A DNA stretch of 64,000 bases from Selaginella moellendorffii (taxonomy: Eukaryota > Streptophyta > Lycopodiopsida > Selaginellales > Selaginellaceae). A program made the position numbers and the translations under genes. The stretch covers positions 1,981,265-2,045,264 of the forward strand of contig NW_003314278.1 in the NCBI RefSeq assembly GCF_000143415.4, given 5' to 3'. This document shows positions 30,139 to 40,159 of this stretch, in pieces; within the stretch, counting starts at the first letter, position 1, and every line of letters starts with the position of its first letter. The notes beneath the pieces were generated by a model. It saw only the letters and a program-made list of their open reading frames with translations. It was not told the DNA's origin and made no database searches.

Positions 30139-30722
30139 CCTTTGATCTTGCCTCCCTCTCAACAGCTCAAGCCAGGCGAGAATACGACCACGATGCGACT
30201 AAATCCTCCAATGCATCATCACACTCGATTTGCCGCTCGCATTTCTCGATTTGCCGCCGCTTACCTCGCCCTTAAACCCTAATCTCCCACTCGAATATAA
30301 GGTCGAGGATCGATGGATGTGTGTGTTGTGTGTGAGAGGAGAGAGAAAGCTTTGCTTCTCCCCTCCTCTACCGGTTTTGCCTCCATTTATATGTAATAAT
30401 GTGGCCAATATCATTGGGAGCTCCGTACACCCGAAGAGGAGTTGCATTTAGACTGAAGGAGGACTAGATACATCCAAAACGATGCACCCGGTCTTGAAGC
30501 GTCGATTCGCATGAACGCGGCGACACGCGAAAATCTAAGAAGCCAAAGCCCGGTCGCGCTCCGTCGTACATGTATATTCCAAATGGAGCACCACTGGCGG
30601 ATATTACAAGGATATCCCTTTATTTATTAAACCTGACTAGGTGCAATGCACAAGAAGAGGCATATTCGGTTTGGACTGCGGAGGCTTGGCCACGTAAAAT
30701 TGTGTTTCTTTTTCGATATGCC
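30139..30722. other. upstream of TPR gene / downstream of MCM-like gene
   Basis: No gene is seen. A telo-box (AAACCCTAA) lies at 30274-30282. The region probably contains the TPR gene's promoter and leader and the MCM-like gene's 3' end. Confidence 0.4.
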
Positions 30723-32853
30723 TCACTCTTCCAGGCGTGGTTGGCAATGTATGAAGTGTTTCAAGTCCGCGTGGAAGTCTTCCAGGAACGCGTCAAGTGA
30801 TTTGCCCTCCATGGCGTTTAGCGCAGTAAATCGTTTCGTTAGATGCTCCAGAGGTGACGACTCGTACTGGGAATATCAAAAAGTTTGGTCTAACCGAGTA
30901 TAATCGTAAAATTCGATATACCAACCTTGGCTTGCTGTGTTTTCTCGCACAGGAAGATTGCAAGCGTTGCGTCTGGCACCTATGAGAAATCACACTTGTA
31001 AGTTTCATGTCAAGGAAGAATGGAAAAGTTTGGAGTAGCTCTTACGTACCTCGAGTGCCTGGTTACGCAGGCATAGCCGTGCGCAGGCCGAGGCTGTTTT
31101 CATGAGACTCTCCAGCGTCGCCAAAGAGACTTCGTCGCTCTCCGAAGCTCTTCTCAGCAAGAGGTAGTATCCGCTTATCAGTTGCTGTGCTTCATCAGTC
31201 ATTGTCACGCTCTCGATGCTCGATGAGAGGCGGATGCGATGCCTGGCGGAGCCTCGGATTGCGGCACCTTCGCTGAAGTCCAGGATAAACTTCCGGATAG
31301 AATCTTCGCCGAGACTTTGCTCCTCGAACAGTGGAACAACGATGTCGAATTTGTTGAGGAGTTGGCGATGAAGAAGCTCTTTGCTTCCCTGTTTGAAGAC
31401 TCCTCTCTCCCGACGGGGATTCCAAGTCGCGTGAACGCCCCAGACAGTTGACGTGCAAGGCACAACGAGCTCTGGACAGTTCTTCATGGTGAGCACCTCT
31501 TTGTCCATGGCGTCGCACAGTAGCTTTAACGCCTCTTTCGTAAGGAAGTCCTTGCAAACGTCGACGATGCAGACACCACCACTGCTCAAAGCTAAGCTCC
31601 CTGCGTGCAAGCTCCCGTGGTCAGCAGATCGACCGACTGTTGCTAGCAGCTGCTTCTTGTCACCGGAGTGATACACTGACCGTGTTGAGGATGCTGCCGC
31701 TGCTTTCAGCAAGGCCGTGATCGTTGACAGCGAACTCATGGCCGTGAAGAGTAGATGAATTCGCTTCCTGTTTGACTTCGTCTCTTGTAGCGTAGAAACC
31801 AGGCTGAGAATCACTGCCACCCTCTGGTACTTGGTTGAAAACCTGAGGTATCCACACTCCTGGTCTCCATAGAACTGTTCTGTCAAGAGCTCCAGAGAAG
31901 CTGTGCTTTCTTTCTCTGACCAAGGACTCAGGTCTCTGGGAACGAGCGTCAAGATGTTGTTGGCCTCGATCTGAATTTCTCCAAACAAGTTGCTGCTCTT
32001 GGGCAATGAAGTCGGAAGAAAGCTCGTTGTGTAGACATGTCCCAGGACAGACGCCGTGTCTCCGACATCGATCCTTTGAGTCAAATCGTCAAATAGATGA
32101 ATTCGAGCAAGCGGCTGGTTTATCACGTTGCCTGTGGAAAGGCTGGGCGAAGGACCCAGAAGCACCTCCTAGAAAAAACGTTCCAAGAGGTTCGCAACAC
32201 ATAAACTTTATGAAAGAAAGAATTTGGATACAAACCTGGTGACGAATGTATATAGCAGCCGACTCATCCTCATAGAATCCGGCAAAACAACAACGTGGGA
32301 GATGGATTTCTTCCTTGAGCTTGTGATAATCATCGTGGACGGAAGCGCAGCCCCTGCATTTAAATCTCCTCATGAATGGAGAGTATCCAGAAAAGTTACG
32401 TCAAGGAAAACGCTATGAAAAGCGAAGAGAGAAACACGCTGAGAAGGATATCTTACCGACCGTATGGACAGCATAGGCGACTCCAAAGACGTGAACGAGC
32501 TTGCCATTGTCATCCATGCTACAATCCTTGCTCCTGAGGCGCTCCATTGGCGATACTTGAACCGGAGCGGAAGAAACCCTGATCCACAGCCGAGAACCGG
32601 ACAGCTTGAAATCACGCTCTTCCCGATCGGAATCCACCCCCCGGAGCTCCTTCAGCCGCTCAAGCAGCGCTATCGACAGCTGTTGGGGCTGAATCAAGAT
32701 TGCCATGCCGAGCTCCAAATCCCAATTCAACGCCTCGGAAGCATCGATCGGCACCACAATGCAGTCATCGCCTTTCTTTACCTTTGCAATGGCGTCACCG
32801 AGAGATCCATCGCGCAGCAACCACAGCAAAGCTCTGTCCGCGATCGTGGACAT
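30723..32853 (-). CDS. MCM-domain protein, MCMDC2-like (degenerate ATPase)
   Basis: Five exons are proposed, 32438-32853, 32236-32368, 31050-32168, 30926-30979 and 30723-30866 (621 aa). The first junction was chosen to keep frame and is less certain. The order fits an MCM: N-terminal helical domain, a zinc-ribbon-like pair (FKCRGCASVHD), an OB-fold segment (QRIDVGDTASVLGHVY), then an AAA+ remnant. In the remnant the Walker B site of true MCMs appears as GVCIVDVCKDF, and the arginine/sensor region as VWGVHATWNPRRERGVF. No GxxGxGK[ST] Walker A is present. Lid and C-terminal helices follow. Known: animal MCMDC2 is a catalytically dead MCM relative needed for meiotic recombination. Helicase activity is not expected. 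An alternative is a fast-evolving MCM8/9 relative. Confidence 0.62.
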
Positions 32854-32915
32854 AGCTAGGGCTAAGAAAAAGCCCGCCAAAATTCAATAACAAAAACTAA
32901 GAAAAATTTCGGCAC

Positions 32916-32988
32916 CGCCGCCCGTGGGGCTCGAACCCACGACCACAAGGTTAAGAGCCTTGCGCTCTACCGACTGAGCTAGGGCGGC
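32916..32988 (-). tRNA. tRNA-Lys (anticodon CTT)
   Basis: A 73-nt cloverleaf. The acceptor GCCGCCC pairs with GGGCGGC and has discriminator G. The D-arm has the TAGCTCAGTCGGTAGAGC pattern (internal A box), the anticodon loop is CTCTTAA with CTT, and the T-arm is GTGGGTTCGAGCCCCAC (B box). There is no intron. Confidence 0.95.
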
Positions 32989-33072
32989 AACCGCAAAGAC
33001 GTTTGGATGCCCATCTAAAGAAATCATTACCCTCAGCTTACATAATTTCTAGATACTTAAGTAAAAGATGGA

Positions 33073-35427
33073 ATGTGTTTGCTCAAGCTCCGAGCAGCGA
33101 TCGATGGATTGGAGAACAGGCAGCGAACAGTCTTTGATCTCACGTCGCATTGCGCATCGCTCCTCCAGATCTGTCGCAACGCCAAGGCGGCGGCATCGGA
33201 AGGACAGCGCCTTCACGCAGTCCTTGCTCGCTATGGGGTCGATCGATCCACCTTCCTGGGCAATCTCATCGTCCAGATGTATGGCAACTCTAGGAACCTG
33301 GCGGAGGCGTGCGCGGCATTCGCCCAAATCGGGCAGCGCAACGAGTTCTCGTGGAACTCGCTGCTGCTGGCATTTGTGCAGAGTGGGCATCTGGACGATG
33401 CCATGAAATCGTTCGATCAGATGCCGCAGTGGGATGAAGTTTCATACAACACGATGGTTTCTGCGTACTGCCAGATCGGACACTTGCATCTCGCAAAGGA
33501 GATGTTCGATTCCATGTCCTGCCCAGGAGTTGTGACATGGACTACCATGCTCTCAGCCTATGCCCACAACGGGCATCTTGGCGAAGCGAGAGAGCTCTTC
33601 CTCGCCATGCCCGAGAAGAACACCGTGACTTGGAACACCATGATCCAGGCCAATCTCCGCGAGGGTTTCGTCGAAGATGCCTGGCGCCTCTTCTCGGTGA
33701 TGCCCTCCCGGGACGTTGTCTCTTGGAACATCGTCGTCACTGGGCTCACCCAGATCGGCGAGCACGCCGACGCCCACCTCGTCCTCGCCAAGATCCCCGC
33801 TCGGAGCATCTTCACCTGGAACGCGATGCTGTGCGCCAGCGTACACGATGGGCACCTCTCCACCGCGAGGATAATCTTCCGCGAGATGCCCGAGAGGAAC
33901 ACGATCTCCTGGAACGCGATCATCACTGGGCTCGCGCACAATGGCCAGCCGCAAGAGGCCCAGGCTGCGTTTGAGGAGATGGAGAAGAGGGACGTGATCT
34001 CCTGGACGTCGCTCGTCGCCGCCTACGCACAGATCGAGCGCCTGGATCGCGCGCGCGCGCTGTTTGATCGGATGCCTGAGCAGGACGTTGTGGCCGGGAA
34101 TGCGCTGCTCATGGGATACGGGCGAGCCCGGCTGGTAGGCGAGGCTTGGGAGATCTTTATCGCCACCCCTGCTCGAGTGAGCCTCACTTGGAACCTCATG
34201 CTCCAGGCTATGGCGGACAGCCGCTGCCACTGCGAGGACGCGCGAGAGCTCTTCGAGAAGATGGCCCGGCACAACATCGTTTCGTGGACAACAATGCTTA
34301 GCTGCTACGCAGAGGGTGGTCAGGATCAATCGGCCAAAGAGATCTTCGACGCGATGCCTCAGAGGAATCTGGTTTCATGGAGCGCCATGCTGCGTGGATT
34401 CACCCAGAATGGTCATCTTGAGAATGCCGTGAGAATCTTCTACAAGTCTCCAGCGAGGGATCTAGTCGCGTGGACGCTTCTTGTGAGCGCTTTTGCCGAG
34501 CGAAACGAAGTAGAAAATGCGAAAATTTGGTTTAAAGATATGCCACAAAAGGATCTAATCGCCTGGACCGCGATGCTCACAGCATTTGCCGTGAATAGCG
34601 ATTTGGATCGCGCCTGGGATGTGTTCCACAGGCTTCCAGCGAGGAACACGGTCGCCTGGAACGCCATGATCGCGGCTTGCGGCCAGAACAACCAGGGATC
34701 ACGGAGCTTGACACTGCTGGGCTTGATGGACGTGGAAGGGATCCATCCCAGCGCGACGACTTTCATCAGCGTGGCGGACGCTTGCACGAGCCTGACGGCG
34801 CTTAAGGAAGGCCGGCTCGTCCACCAGGAGATCACGCTCGCCAGCGGCGATCTCAGCTCCTCCGAGGCTCTCGGAATCGGCAACGCTCTGGTGAGCATGT
34901 ATGGCAAGTGTGGCAAGCTCGACGAGGCGCGAGAGGTGTTCGTGGGGATGATCCAGAGGAGCGATATCACCTGGAACGCGATCATCGCCGCGCACACCCA
35001 GAACCACTGCAATCTCGGTGACGTCGCGGAGCTCCTGGAGTTGATGCTTCTCGACGGCGTGGCGGTGGACGAGATCACGTCCGTGAGCGTGCTCACCGTG
35101 TGTAGCCAGGCGGGGCTTCTCCTCCACGCCAGGGAGTTCTTCCACTCGATGAGCCGCGAGTTCTCCAGCGCTCCAGGGGCGGATCACTACGCTTGCATGA
35201 TCGATCTCCTCGCGCGGGTTGGCGAGCTGGAGCAGTGCATGGAGCTGATCTGCGCCATGCCTTTCCAGGCGGATGGGATCTCGTGGATGAGCCTCCTGGG
35301 TGCTTGCAAGGGATTGGGCGATCTCGAGCGAGCATTCGTGGCGGCGGAGATGGCCGTGCGCTTGAATCCCGAGAACTCGGCGGCTTACATTCTCTTCTCC
35401 AACATTCTAGAGAAGGACAAAGGATGA
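33073..35427 (+). CDS. PLS-type pentatricopeptide repeat protein (784 aa)
   Basis: An intronless frame starting MCLLKLRAAIDGLENRQ. After an opening block (SHCASLLQICRNAKAAASEG) there are about twenty PPR motifs, mostly S-type 31-residue units (FSWNSLLLAFVQSGHLDDAM, YNTMVSAYCQIGHLHLAKEM). A final P-L-S set follows (NALVSMYGKCGKLDEAREVF), with an E1-like end (CMIDLLARVGELEQCMELI, AAYILFSNIL). The frame stops seven codons later without E2 or DYW. Known role: sequence-specific organelle RNA binding, usually editing. A second PPR gene begins 25 nt after the stop. An earlier ATG at 33068 is out of frame. Confidence 0.92.
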   Translation: MCLLKLRAAIDGLENRQRTVFDLTSHCASLLQICRNAKAAASEGQRLHAVLARYGVDRSTFLGNLIVQMYGNSRNLAEACAAFAQIGQRNEFSWNSLLLAFVQSGHLDDAMKSFDQMPQWDEVSYNTMVSAYCQIGHLHLAKEMFDSMSCPGVVTWTTMLSAYAHNGHLGEARELFLAMPEKNTVTWNTMIQANLREGFVEDAWRLFSVMPSRDVVSWNIVVTGLTQIGEHADAHLVLAKIPARSIFTWNAMLCASVHDGHLSTARIIFREMPERNTISWNAIITGLAHNGQPQEAQAAFEEMEKRDVISWTSLVAAYAQIERLDRARALFDRMPEQDVVAGNALLMGYGRARLVGEAWEIFIATPARVSLTWNLMLQAMADSRCHCEDARELFEKMARHNIVSWTTMLSCYAEGGQDQSAKEIFDAMPQRNLVSWSAMLRGFTQNGHLENAVRIFYKSPARDLVAWTLLVSAFAERNEVENAKIWFKDMPQKDLIAWTAMLTAFAVNSDLDRAWDVFHRLPARNTVAWNAMIAACGQNNQGSRSLTLLGLMDVEGIHPSATTFISVADACTSLTALKEGRLVHQEITLASGDLSSSEALGIGNALVSMYGKCGKLDEAREVFVGMIQRSDITWNAIIAAHTQNHCNLGDVAELLELMLLDGVAVDEITSVSVLTVCSQAGLLLHAREFFHSMSREFSSAPGADHYACMIDLLARVGELEQCMELICAMPFQADGISWMSLLGACKGLGDLERAFVAAEMAVRLNPENSAAYILFSNILEKDKG

Positions 35428-35452
35428 TCCGCGATCGTGAGCGAGCGCGATC

Positions 35453-37414
35453 ATGGATCGAAGCGATTGCATCCGGCTGCTCGAGTCGTGCAAGAGCCTA
35501 TCGCTCGCGGAGACCGCCCATCGGCGCGTCCGCGAGGTTTATCCCGCGATCCAGGACGATGCCTTCCTCTCCAACAAGATCGTCCAGATGTATGGCCGCT
35601 GCGGGAGCGTGGATCGCGCCAGGATCGCGTTCGAGAGGAGCCGGAACAAGGATCCGAGCTCCTGGGTGTTCATGCTTTGCGCGTACTCGCAAAACGGGCA
35701 CCTGGACGATGCGAAAGAGATCTTCGACCGGATGCCAGATAGGAATCAAGTGGCCTGGACCGCGATGCTTACGGGGTACGCGCGGATCGGGGATTTGATC
35801 GAGGCCAAGCGCGTCTACGATCGAATGCCGGAGTGGGACGTGGTTTCTTCCACCGCGATGCTCAGAGCGTATGCCCAGAATGGGCATATTGACAATAGTG
35901 AGAAGCTCTTCAGCGAGATGCCGGAGAAAAATCTTGTTTCGTGGAGTGTAATGCTGGATATGTTCTCACACAACAATGATCTTGCGAAGGCGAGATTTTG
36001 TTTTGACAATATGCCTGAGTGGGATGTTGTTTCCTCGACTACAATGCTTGCAGCATATGCCCAACACGGGCAATATTATAACGCTGAAGGGATCTTTCAC
36101 TACATGGAGCACTGGACTCTAGCTACTTGTTCCACGATGCTCGCAATTTTTGCACAGAGTTTCCAGGTAGAAGAAGCCAGAAACTTGTTCTCGAGTTTGC
36201 CGCAAAGAGATTTCGCTTCGTGGATTGCTATGTTGAATTGCTATGCTCAAGTTGGTGATGTAAACCAAGCAAAGGCTGTGTTTAATCAGATGCCCGAGTG
36301 GAATCTCGCCACCTTCACGGCGATGCTGAACGCGTTTGGAGCCAATGACAAAGTTGACGATGCGAAAGTCTTGTTTGATTCCACACCCGAGCTCGACATG
36401 GTACTTTGCACTGCCATGATCGAAGCTTATGCCCAGGCCGGGCATACCGATTTTGCAAAACACATATTTGAACAGATGACTCAGCATGACATTGTGTCAT
36501 GGAACTCGATGCTATCAGCTTACGTTAACAAAGGTGACAGTCTCAATGGTGCTAGGGACGTGTACACTCGGATGCCGCGCTGGAGCGTAGTCACCTGGAA
36601 CTTAATGCTTGTGGTATATACCCAGGAAGGGCATCTGGAACTGGCAAGGCTTTTGTTTGAGCAGATTCCAGTCCGAAACCTAGCATCTTCAACGATTATG
36701 CTCGAAGCGTACTCAAGAAACGGCTACATTGAAGAGGCTAGTCAAATCTTTGCACAAATGCCTGTGCAAGATCTTGTTTCTTCCACAGTCTCCATCAATC
36801 TTTCTGCCCAGTGCAAGAATTTGTATTTGGCGAGAGAGATCTTTGAGAAAATGCCGGAGCGCAACGTTGTCTCATGGACCGCACTCTTGAACGCTTACGT
36901 TTCAAACTCCCAATTGAACTACGCGTTGTCTTTGTTTCATACTCTCCCTTCGCATACTGTTGTAACTTGGAACACCATTGTGGCAGCGTATGCCATGAAC
37001 GGGCATTCCAGTACTGCGCTCTTTCTCTTCTACTCGATGAGGATGGCAAGCGAGGGTTTGCCGGATGGAATCTCGCTCTTGTCCGTTCTAGTCGCTTGCA
37101 ATCACACGGGAGACTCGGAGCTCGCAAGGTCTTTGTTCGTGTCAATGTCGCTGGACTCTGGGATTGGAGCTAGCAAAGAGCACTATGGCTGTATGGTTGA
37201 TGTCCTGGGAAGAGCCGGTTACCTGGACGAGGCCGAAGATCTTGTGAACAACATGCCGTTCGAGCCCGATGTTCTAGAGTGGATGAGCTTGCTTGGAGCT
37301 TGTCGAGGCTATGGCGACGCTGCTAGAGGGACCAGGATTCTGGCCCGGATTGTGGCGCTGGATCCGAGAAACGTCGCGGCGTTCGTGTATCTCGCTAGAA
37401 AAATACAAAGTTGA
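35453..37414 (+). CDS. PLS-type pentatricopeptide repeat protein (653 aa)
   Basis: An intronless frame starting MDRSDCIRLLESCKSLSLAE. It has about eighteen PPR motifs, many S-type (WVFMLCAYSQNGHLDDAKEI, WTAMLTGYARIGDLIEAKRV), and an E1-like end (CMVDVLGRAGYLDEAEDLV, NVAAFVYLARKIQS). It has no E2 or DYW. Codon choice drifts from GC-rich in the first ~450 bp to more AT-rich afterward. There is no clear transit peptide, as the repeats begin almost at the start. That is unusual for an organelle factor and may mean an upstream exon or a short cryptic presequence. It is convergent with the epimerase gene, 61 bp between stops. Confidence 0.9.
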   Translation: MDRSDCIRLLESCKSLSLAETAHRRVREVYPAIQDDAFLSNKIVQMYGRCGSVDRARIAFERSRNKDPSSWVFMLCAYSQNGHLDDAKEIFDRMPDRNQVAWTAMLTGYARIGDLIEAKRVYDRMPEWDVVSSTAMLRAYAQNGHIDNSEKLFSEMPEKNLVSWSVMLDMFSHNNDLAKARFCFDNMPEWDVVSSTTMLAAYAQHGQYYNAEGIFHYMEHWTLATCSTMLAIFAQSFQVEEARNLFSSLPQRDFASWIAMLNCYAQVGDVNQAKAVFNQMPEWNLATFTAMLNAFGANDKVDDAKVLFDSTPELDMVLCTAMIEAYAQAGHTDFAKHIFEQMTQHDIVSWNSMLSAYVNKGDSLNGARDVYTRMPRWSVVTWNLMLVVYTQEGHLELARLLFEQIPVRNLASSTIMLEAYSRNGYIEEASQIFAQMPVQDLVSSTVSINLSAQCKNLYLAREIFEKMPERNVVSWTALLNAYVSNSQLNYALSLFHTLPSHTVVTWNTIVAAYAMNGHSSTALFLFYSMRMASEGLPDGISLLSVLVACNHTGDSELARSLFVSMSLDSGIGASKEHYGCMVDVLGRAGYLDEAEDLVNNMPFEPDVLEWMSLLGACRGYGDAARGTRILARIVALDPRNVAAFVYLARKIQS

Positions 37415-37475
37415 TCCTGTATGAATAAGAATCCGTGCCTCGTTATTGTATAGAGGAAAGAAAAACGAGCGTATC

Positions 37476-38500
37476 TTAGTGAGCTGCTTGTGCAGTTTGG
37501 ACGCTGTTTCGCATCAAGCTGATGACAGCAGCTGGATCGGGAGCTCCAAAAACTGAGCTCCCAGCGACAATACAGTTGGCTCCGGCATCGGCAGCTTGCT
37601 GGATCGTCGAAGGGCCGAGACCACCATCAACCTGTGCGCGGAAGATTTCAAGTAGGGAAAAAGAAAAACTGGTTTCTTGTACCTCGATGTCTAGTGAAGG
37701 ATATCGAGATCGGAGAGCTTTCACCTGTGTAGAAAGAAGAGATTTACAAACGGGTTTCAGCACGGAAGATTGATTGTCACCTTGCTCATTGTCTCCGGGA
37801 TGAACTTTTGACCTCCAAAGCCCGGCTCCACCGTCATGATCAGCACCAGATCAACATCCCCGCTATCCACCTGGAAGAATTGTTACACAAACTTTTCAAG
37901 TAGCTAAAAAACTTACCAGAGGAAAAACTTCCTCCACGGGAGTTCCCGGCTTGAGGCAAACTCCAACTCTCATGCCGCTTTCCTTGACCTTCTTAGACAC
38001 TCGGTCCCAGTTGTCTAAGAAGAAAACTCAAGCTTAAGTCACAAAAAGATAGCAGCAAGAGATGAAACCTCGAGAAGCTTCAATGTGGAAAGTAAAGCCT
38101 GACGCTCCGGCCTTGGCCAGAGGCTCCACATAGTCGAGTGGATTCGTGACCATGAGATGGCAATCCAAGTACGCACTGTACAAAAAAAAATTAAAAAATC
38201 CAGAGTCTCACTCGGCCTCTACCTCGTGTGCCTTCTCAGCGATTGGATCACCGGAGCTCCAATCGTCAAATTTGGAACAAAATGCCTGTGGGATCACACA
38301 AGATCAGAGCTCTCCTAGGCCACATTTCTTACCCATCCTGCAAAACAACGCAATTCTCTCACTCGATCTCAAATGCTGGGATCACATACCATAATGTCCA
38401 TGTGTAGCCAATCCGCGCCGCAATCCAGCATGCGCTGCGCCTCAGCTGCGAGATTGGCGAAGTCGGAGGAGAGCATCGAAGGCGCGATCTTGGCGCTCAT
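37476..38500 (-). CDS. RPE: ribulose-phosphate 3-epimerase, cytosolic type
   Basis: It interconverts ribulose 5-phosphate and xylulose 5-phosphate in the pentose phosphate pathway. Exons: 38390-38500, a 5-nt microexon 38333-38337, 38223-38285, 38069-38175, 37917-38014, 37781-37870, 37683-37724 and 37476-37631, giving 223 aa. Motifs: [26 protein letters not shown] with [14 protein letters not shown] (metal His and Asp), [53 protein letters not shown] and [10 protein letters not shown]. The absence of a transit peptide (it starts [10 protein letters not shown]) points to the cytosolic isoform. Without the microexon the conserved Asp-Gly is lost and the frame breaks. Confidence 0.94.
38333..38337 (-). 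other. 5-nt microexon of RPE
   Basis: On the minus strand the sequence TTTTGCAG|GATGG|GTAAGAAA gives canonical acceptor and donor sites around GATGG. With the first G of the next exon it encodes Asp-Gly of the conserved MDGHFVPN motif. Flanking introns are 52 nt (38338-38389) and 47 nt (38286-38332). Confidence 0.85.
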
Positions 38501-38597
38501 CTTGCAAATTGATCACGCAATTCGCACCCTACAAGCCCTTAAAATTTTATCATAGATTTCATACAGAAAGGATTAGCTCGCATGTTTGACACAAGGC

Positions 38598-38678
38598 GTT
38601 GACATGGCCGAGTTGGTCTAAGGCGCCAGATTAAGGTTCTGGTCCGCAAGGGCGTGGGTTCGAATCCCACTGTCAACA
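38598..38678 (+). tRNA. tRNA-Leu (anticodon AAG)
   Basis: An 81-nt class II tRNA. The acceptor GTTGACA pairs with TGTCAAC, with discriminator A. The D-arm is TGGCCGAGTTGGTCTAAGGC, the anticodon stem CCAGA/TCTGG has loop TTAAGGT (AAG), and there is a long variable arm and a T-arm GTGGGTTCGAATCCCAC. There is no intron. Confidence 0.95.
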
Positions 38679-38819
38679 ACTCCATTTTATCCTTGTTTAA
38701 GCTAGTTTTCTTAATATTATACTTAAACCAGTGTTTTTTTCTAATCATATTATTAATTTCTACAAAAATAAACCAAACTTGATTAATTATTATTTGTTTC
38801 AAAACATCTTATCCAAAAT

Positions 38820-40150
38820 CTAAGGCCGGGCACTAAGGCTAGGGAAAAATGAGTAGCTACACTCTAAATCATCAAAGCTTCCTTGGTTTTGCTCGTGGCA
38901 TGGAGCAATCCACGAAGAATCAATCATGTCATACGCAAAAGGGTACAGTGTTCCAAAGGTGGCCTTCTTGTAGAAGCACGAGAACACCACCATATCCCCA
39001 ACTACCTCAAGCTTCCAATCGTGGTCCTCTTCCTCATGCATTGGCGAGCATGCCAAATCCCTCCACAGCACCCGCGACACAAGCACCCATCCCGCTAGCT
39101 CGTAGTTTAACTCCCATATGGAAAATCCCAGCGATCGGTAAGTTGTAACGTCTTGCCAAAACACCAGCTGCGAGGCTAGATAATACTTCCCCTTGTACGT
39201 GAATACGAGTCGGCTTAGGGGCGTCCAACCTTCCCAATCACCTCCTCGATCGATCTCCGGATTAACGTTCGCGATGGCCGCCCTGTCGTAGTGTGACCAG
39301 AGCCTGCTGCTAGGATCATACGCGAGAATGAGATGAGCCACATGGTAAGTATAGATCGCATTGCCTCGAAGCGGTGATCCCTGCGATGTGTCGAAGGAGA
39401 AAGGCAGCCCACTCTCCCATATCCCTGCCTTGGAGTCGTACTGCACAGGATAGACGAGGTACATTTTCTCGTCCGAGAAGAATTTCATACCGATCTCGTC
39501 AGCTGGGCCAGCATCACTATCCTTGGTGTAGAGCACCACAATCTGATACGACCCCTGATCTTGATCGTGTAGCATGGAGATCGTCAAGGAAGGAGGGGGC
39601 AATACGTCGCATTCCTCGATGGGTGGAGGAGGGAGCGTTCTCCAGGAATTGGTGATAGGGTTCCCCACGGCCAGCGCCAACGAGGATTCGTGCTCCATAA
39701 GCCTGCCACAGACCAGCCCATTTGAAGAACAAAGGCCCACGAAGTGTGAGCCCTGCGGTCCCAGGGTCAAACAACAGCTTTCTGGGCCGCCGTCTTTTGG
39801 ACGCCACAGCTCGACATGGTTCTGCAGCGTCATCCGGTAATCGTAGTAGTTATCGAAATCGCCACTGGCAAGGGAGAGGAAGAAAACTTGAAAGGAAAGT
39901 TATACGCATATACGTACATGTCATCTGGCACCTCTGTTCTGACCCGGAGTGCACACCATAGTTGCCGTAGCGACGGGCTGGACGCATACACTGTGATGAA
40001 GCGCCGCGAGAGCACCGCGCGGTACCATGACTTGCAGACGGCTCGCAGCCTGAAGAGATCTCGCAAGTTGTGCAAGAAGCTCAGGATGTAGAGCACCAAA
40101 TCCTCTTCTTGCAAGCGCTCAAAAGCACCACAACAGCAACTCTGATCCAT
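38820..40150 (-). CDS. F-box protein with kelch/F-box-associated C-terminal domain
   Basis: Two exons, 39918-40150 and 38820-39864, give 425 aa. An F-box lies at about residues 14-55 (LQEEDLVLYILSFLHNLRDL, FRLRAVCKSWYRAVLSRRF), the surface that binds SKP1 in SCF ubiquitin ligases. The remaining ~350 residues show repeated beta-blade strands typical of plant F-box/kelch or associated domains (GLVCGRLMEHESSLALAVGN, PITNSWRTLPPPP, ILAYDPSSRLWSHYD, WKLEVVGDMVVFSCF). The substrate is unknown. The start codon sits next to the 3' end of a decayed peptide-gene copy (40160-40640), so its promoter was at least partly assembled from that relic. Confidence 0.85.
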
Positions 40151-40159
40151 TTTGACCGC

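Noticed and set aside
33553-34329. 258-codon minus-strand frame inside the 784-aa PPR gene (and similar ones at 7015-7752 and 9079-9873)
   Set aside because: These are antisense reflections of PPR repeats. Every strong PPR gene here has such a shadow, and none shows a protein family.
33073-37414. A single giant PPR protein from joining the two tandem PPR frames
   Set aside because: The first frame has a complete E1-like end and a stop, and the second has its own opening motif. No splice sites bridge the 25-nt gap convincingly, so they are kept as two genes.
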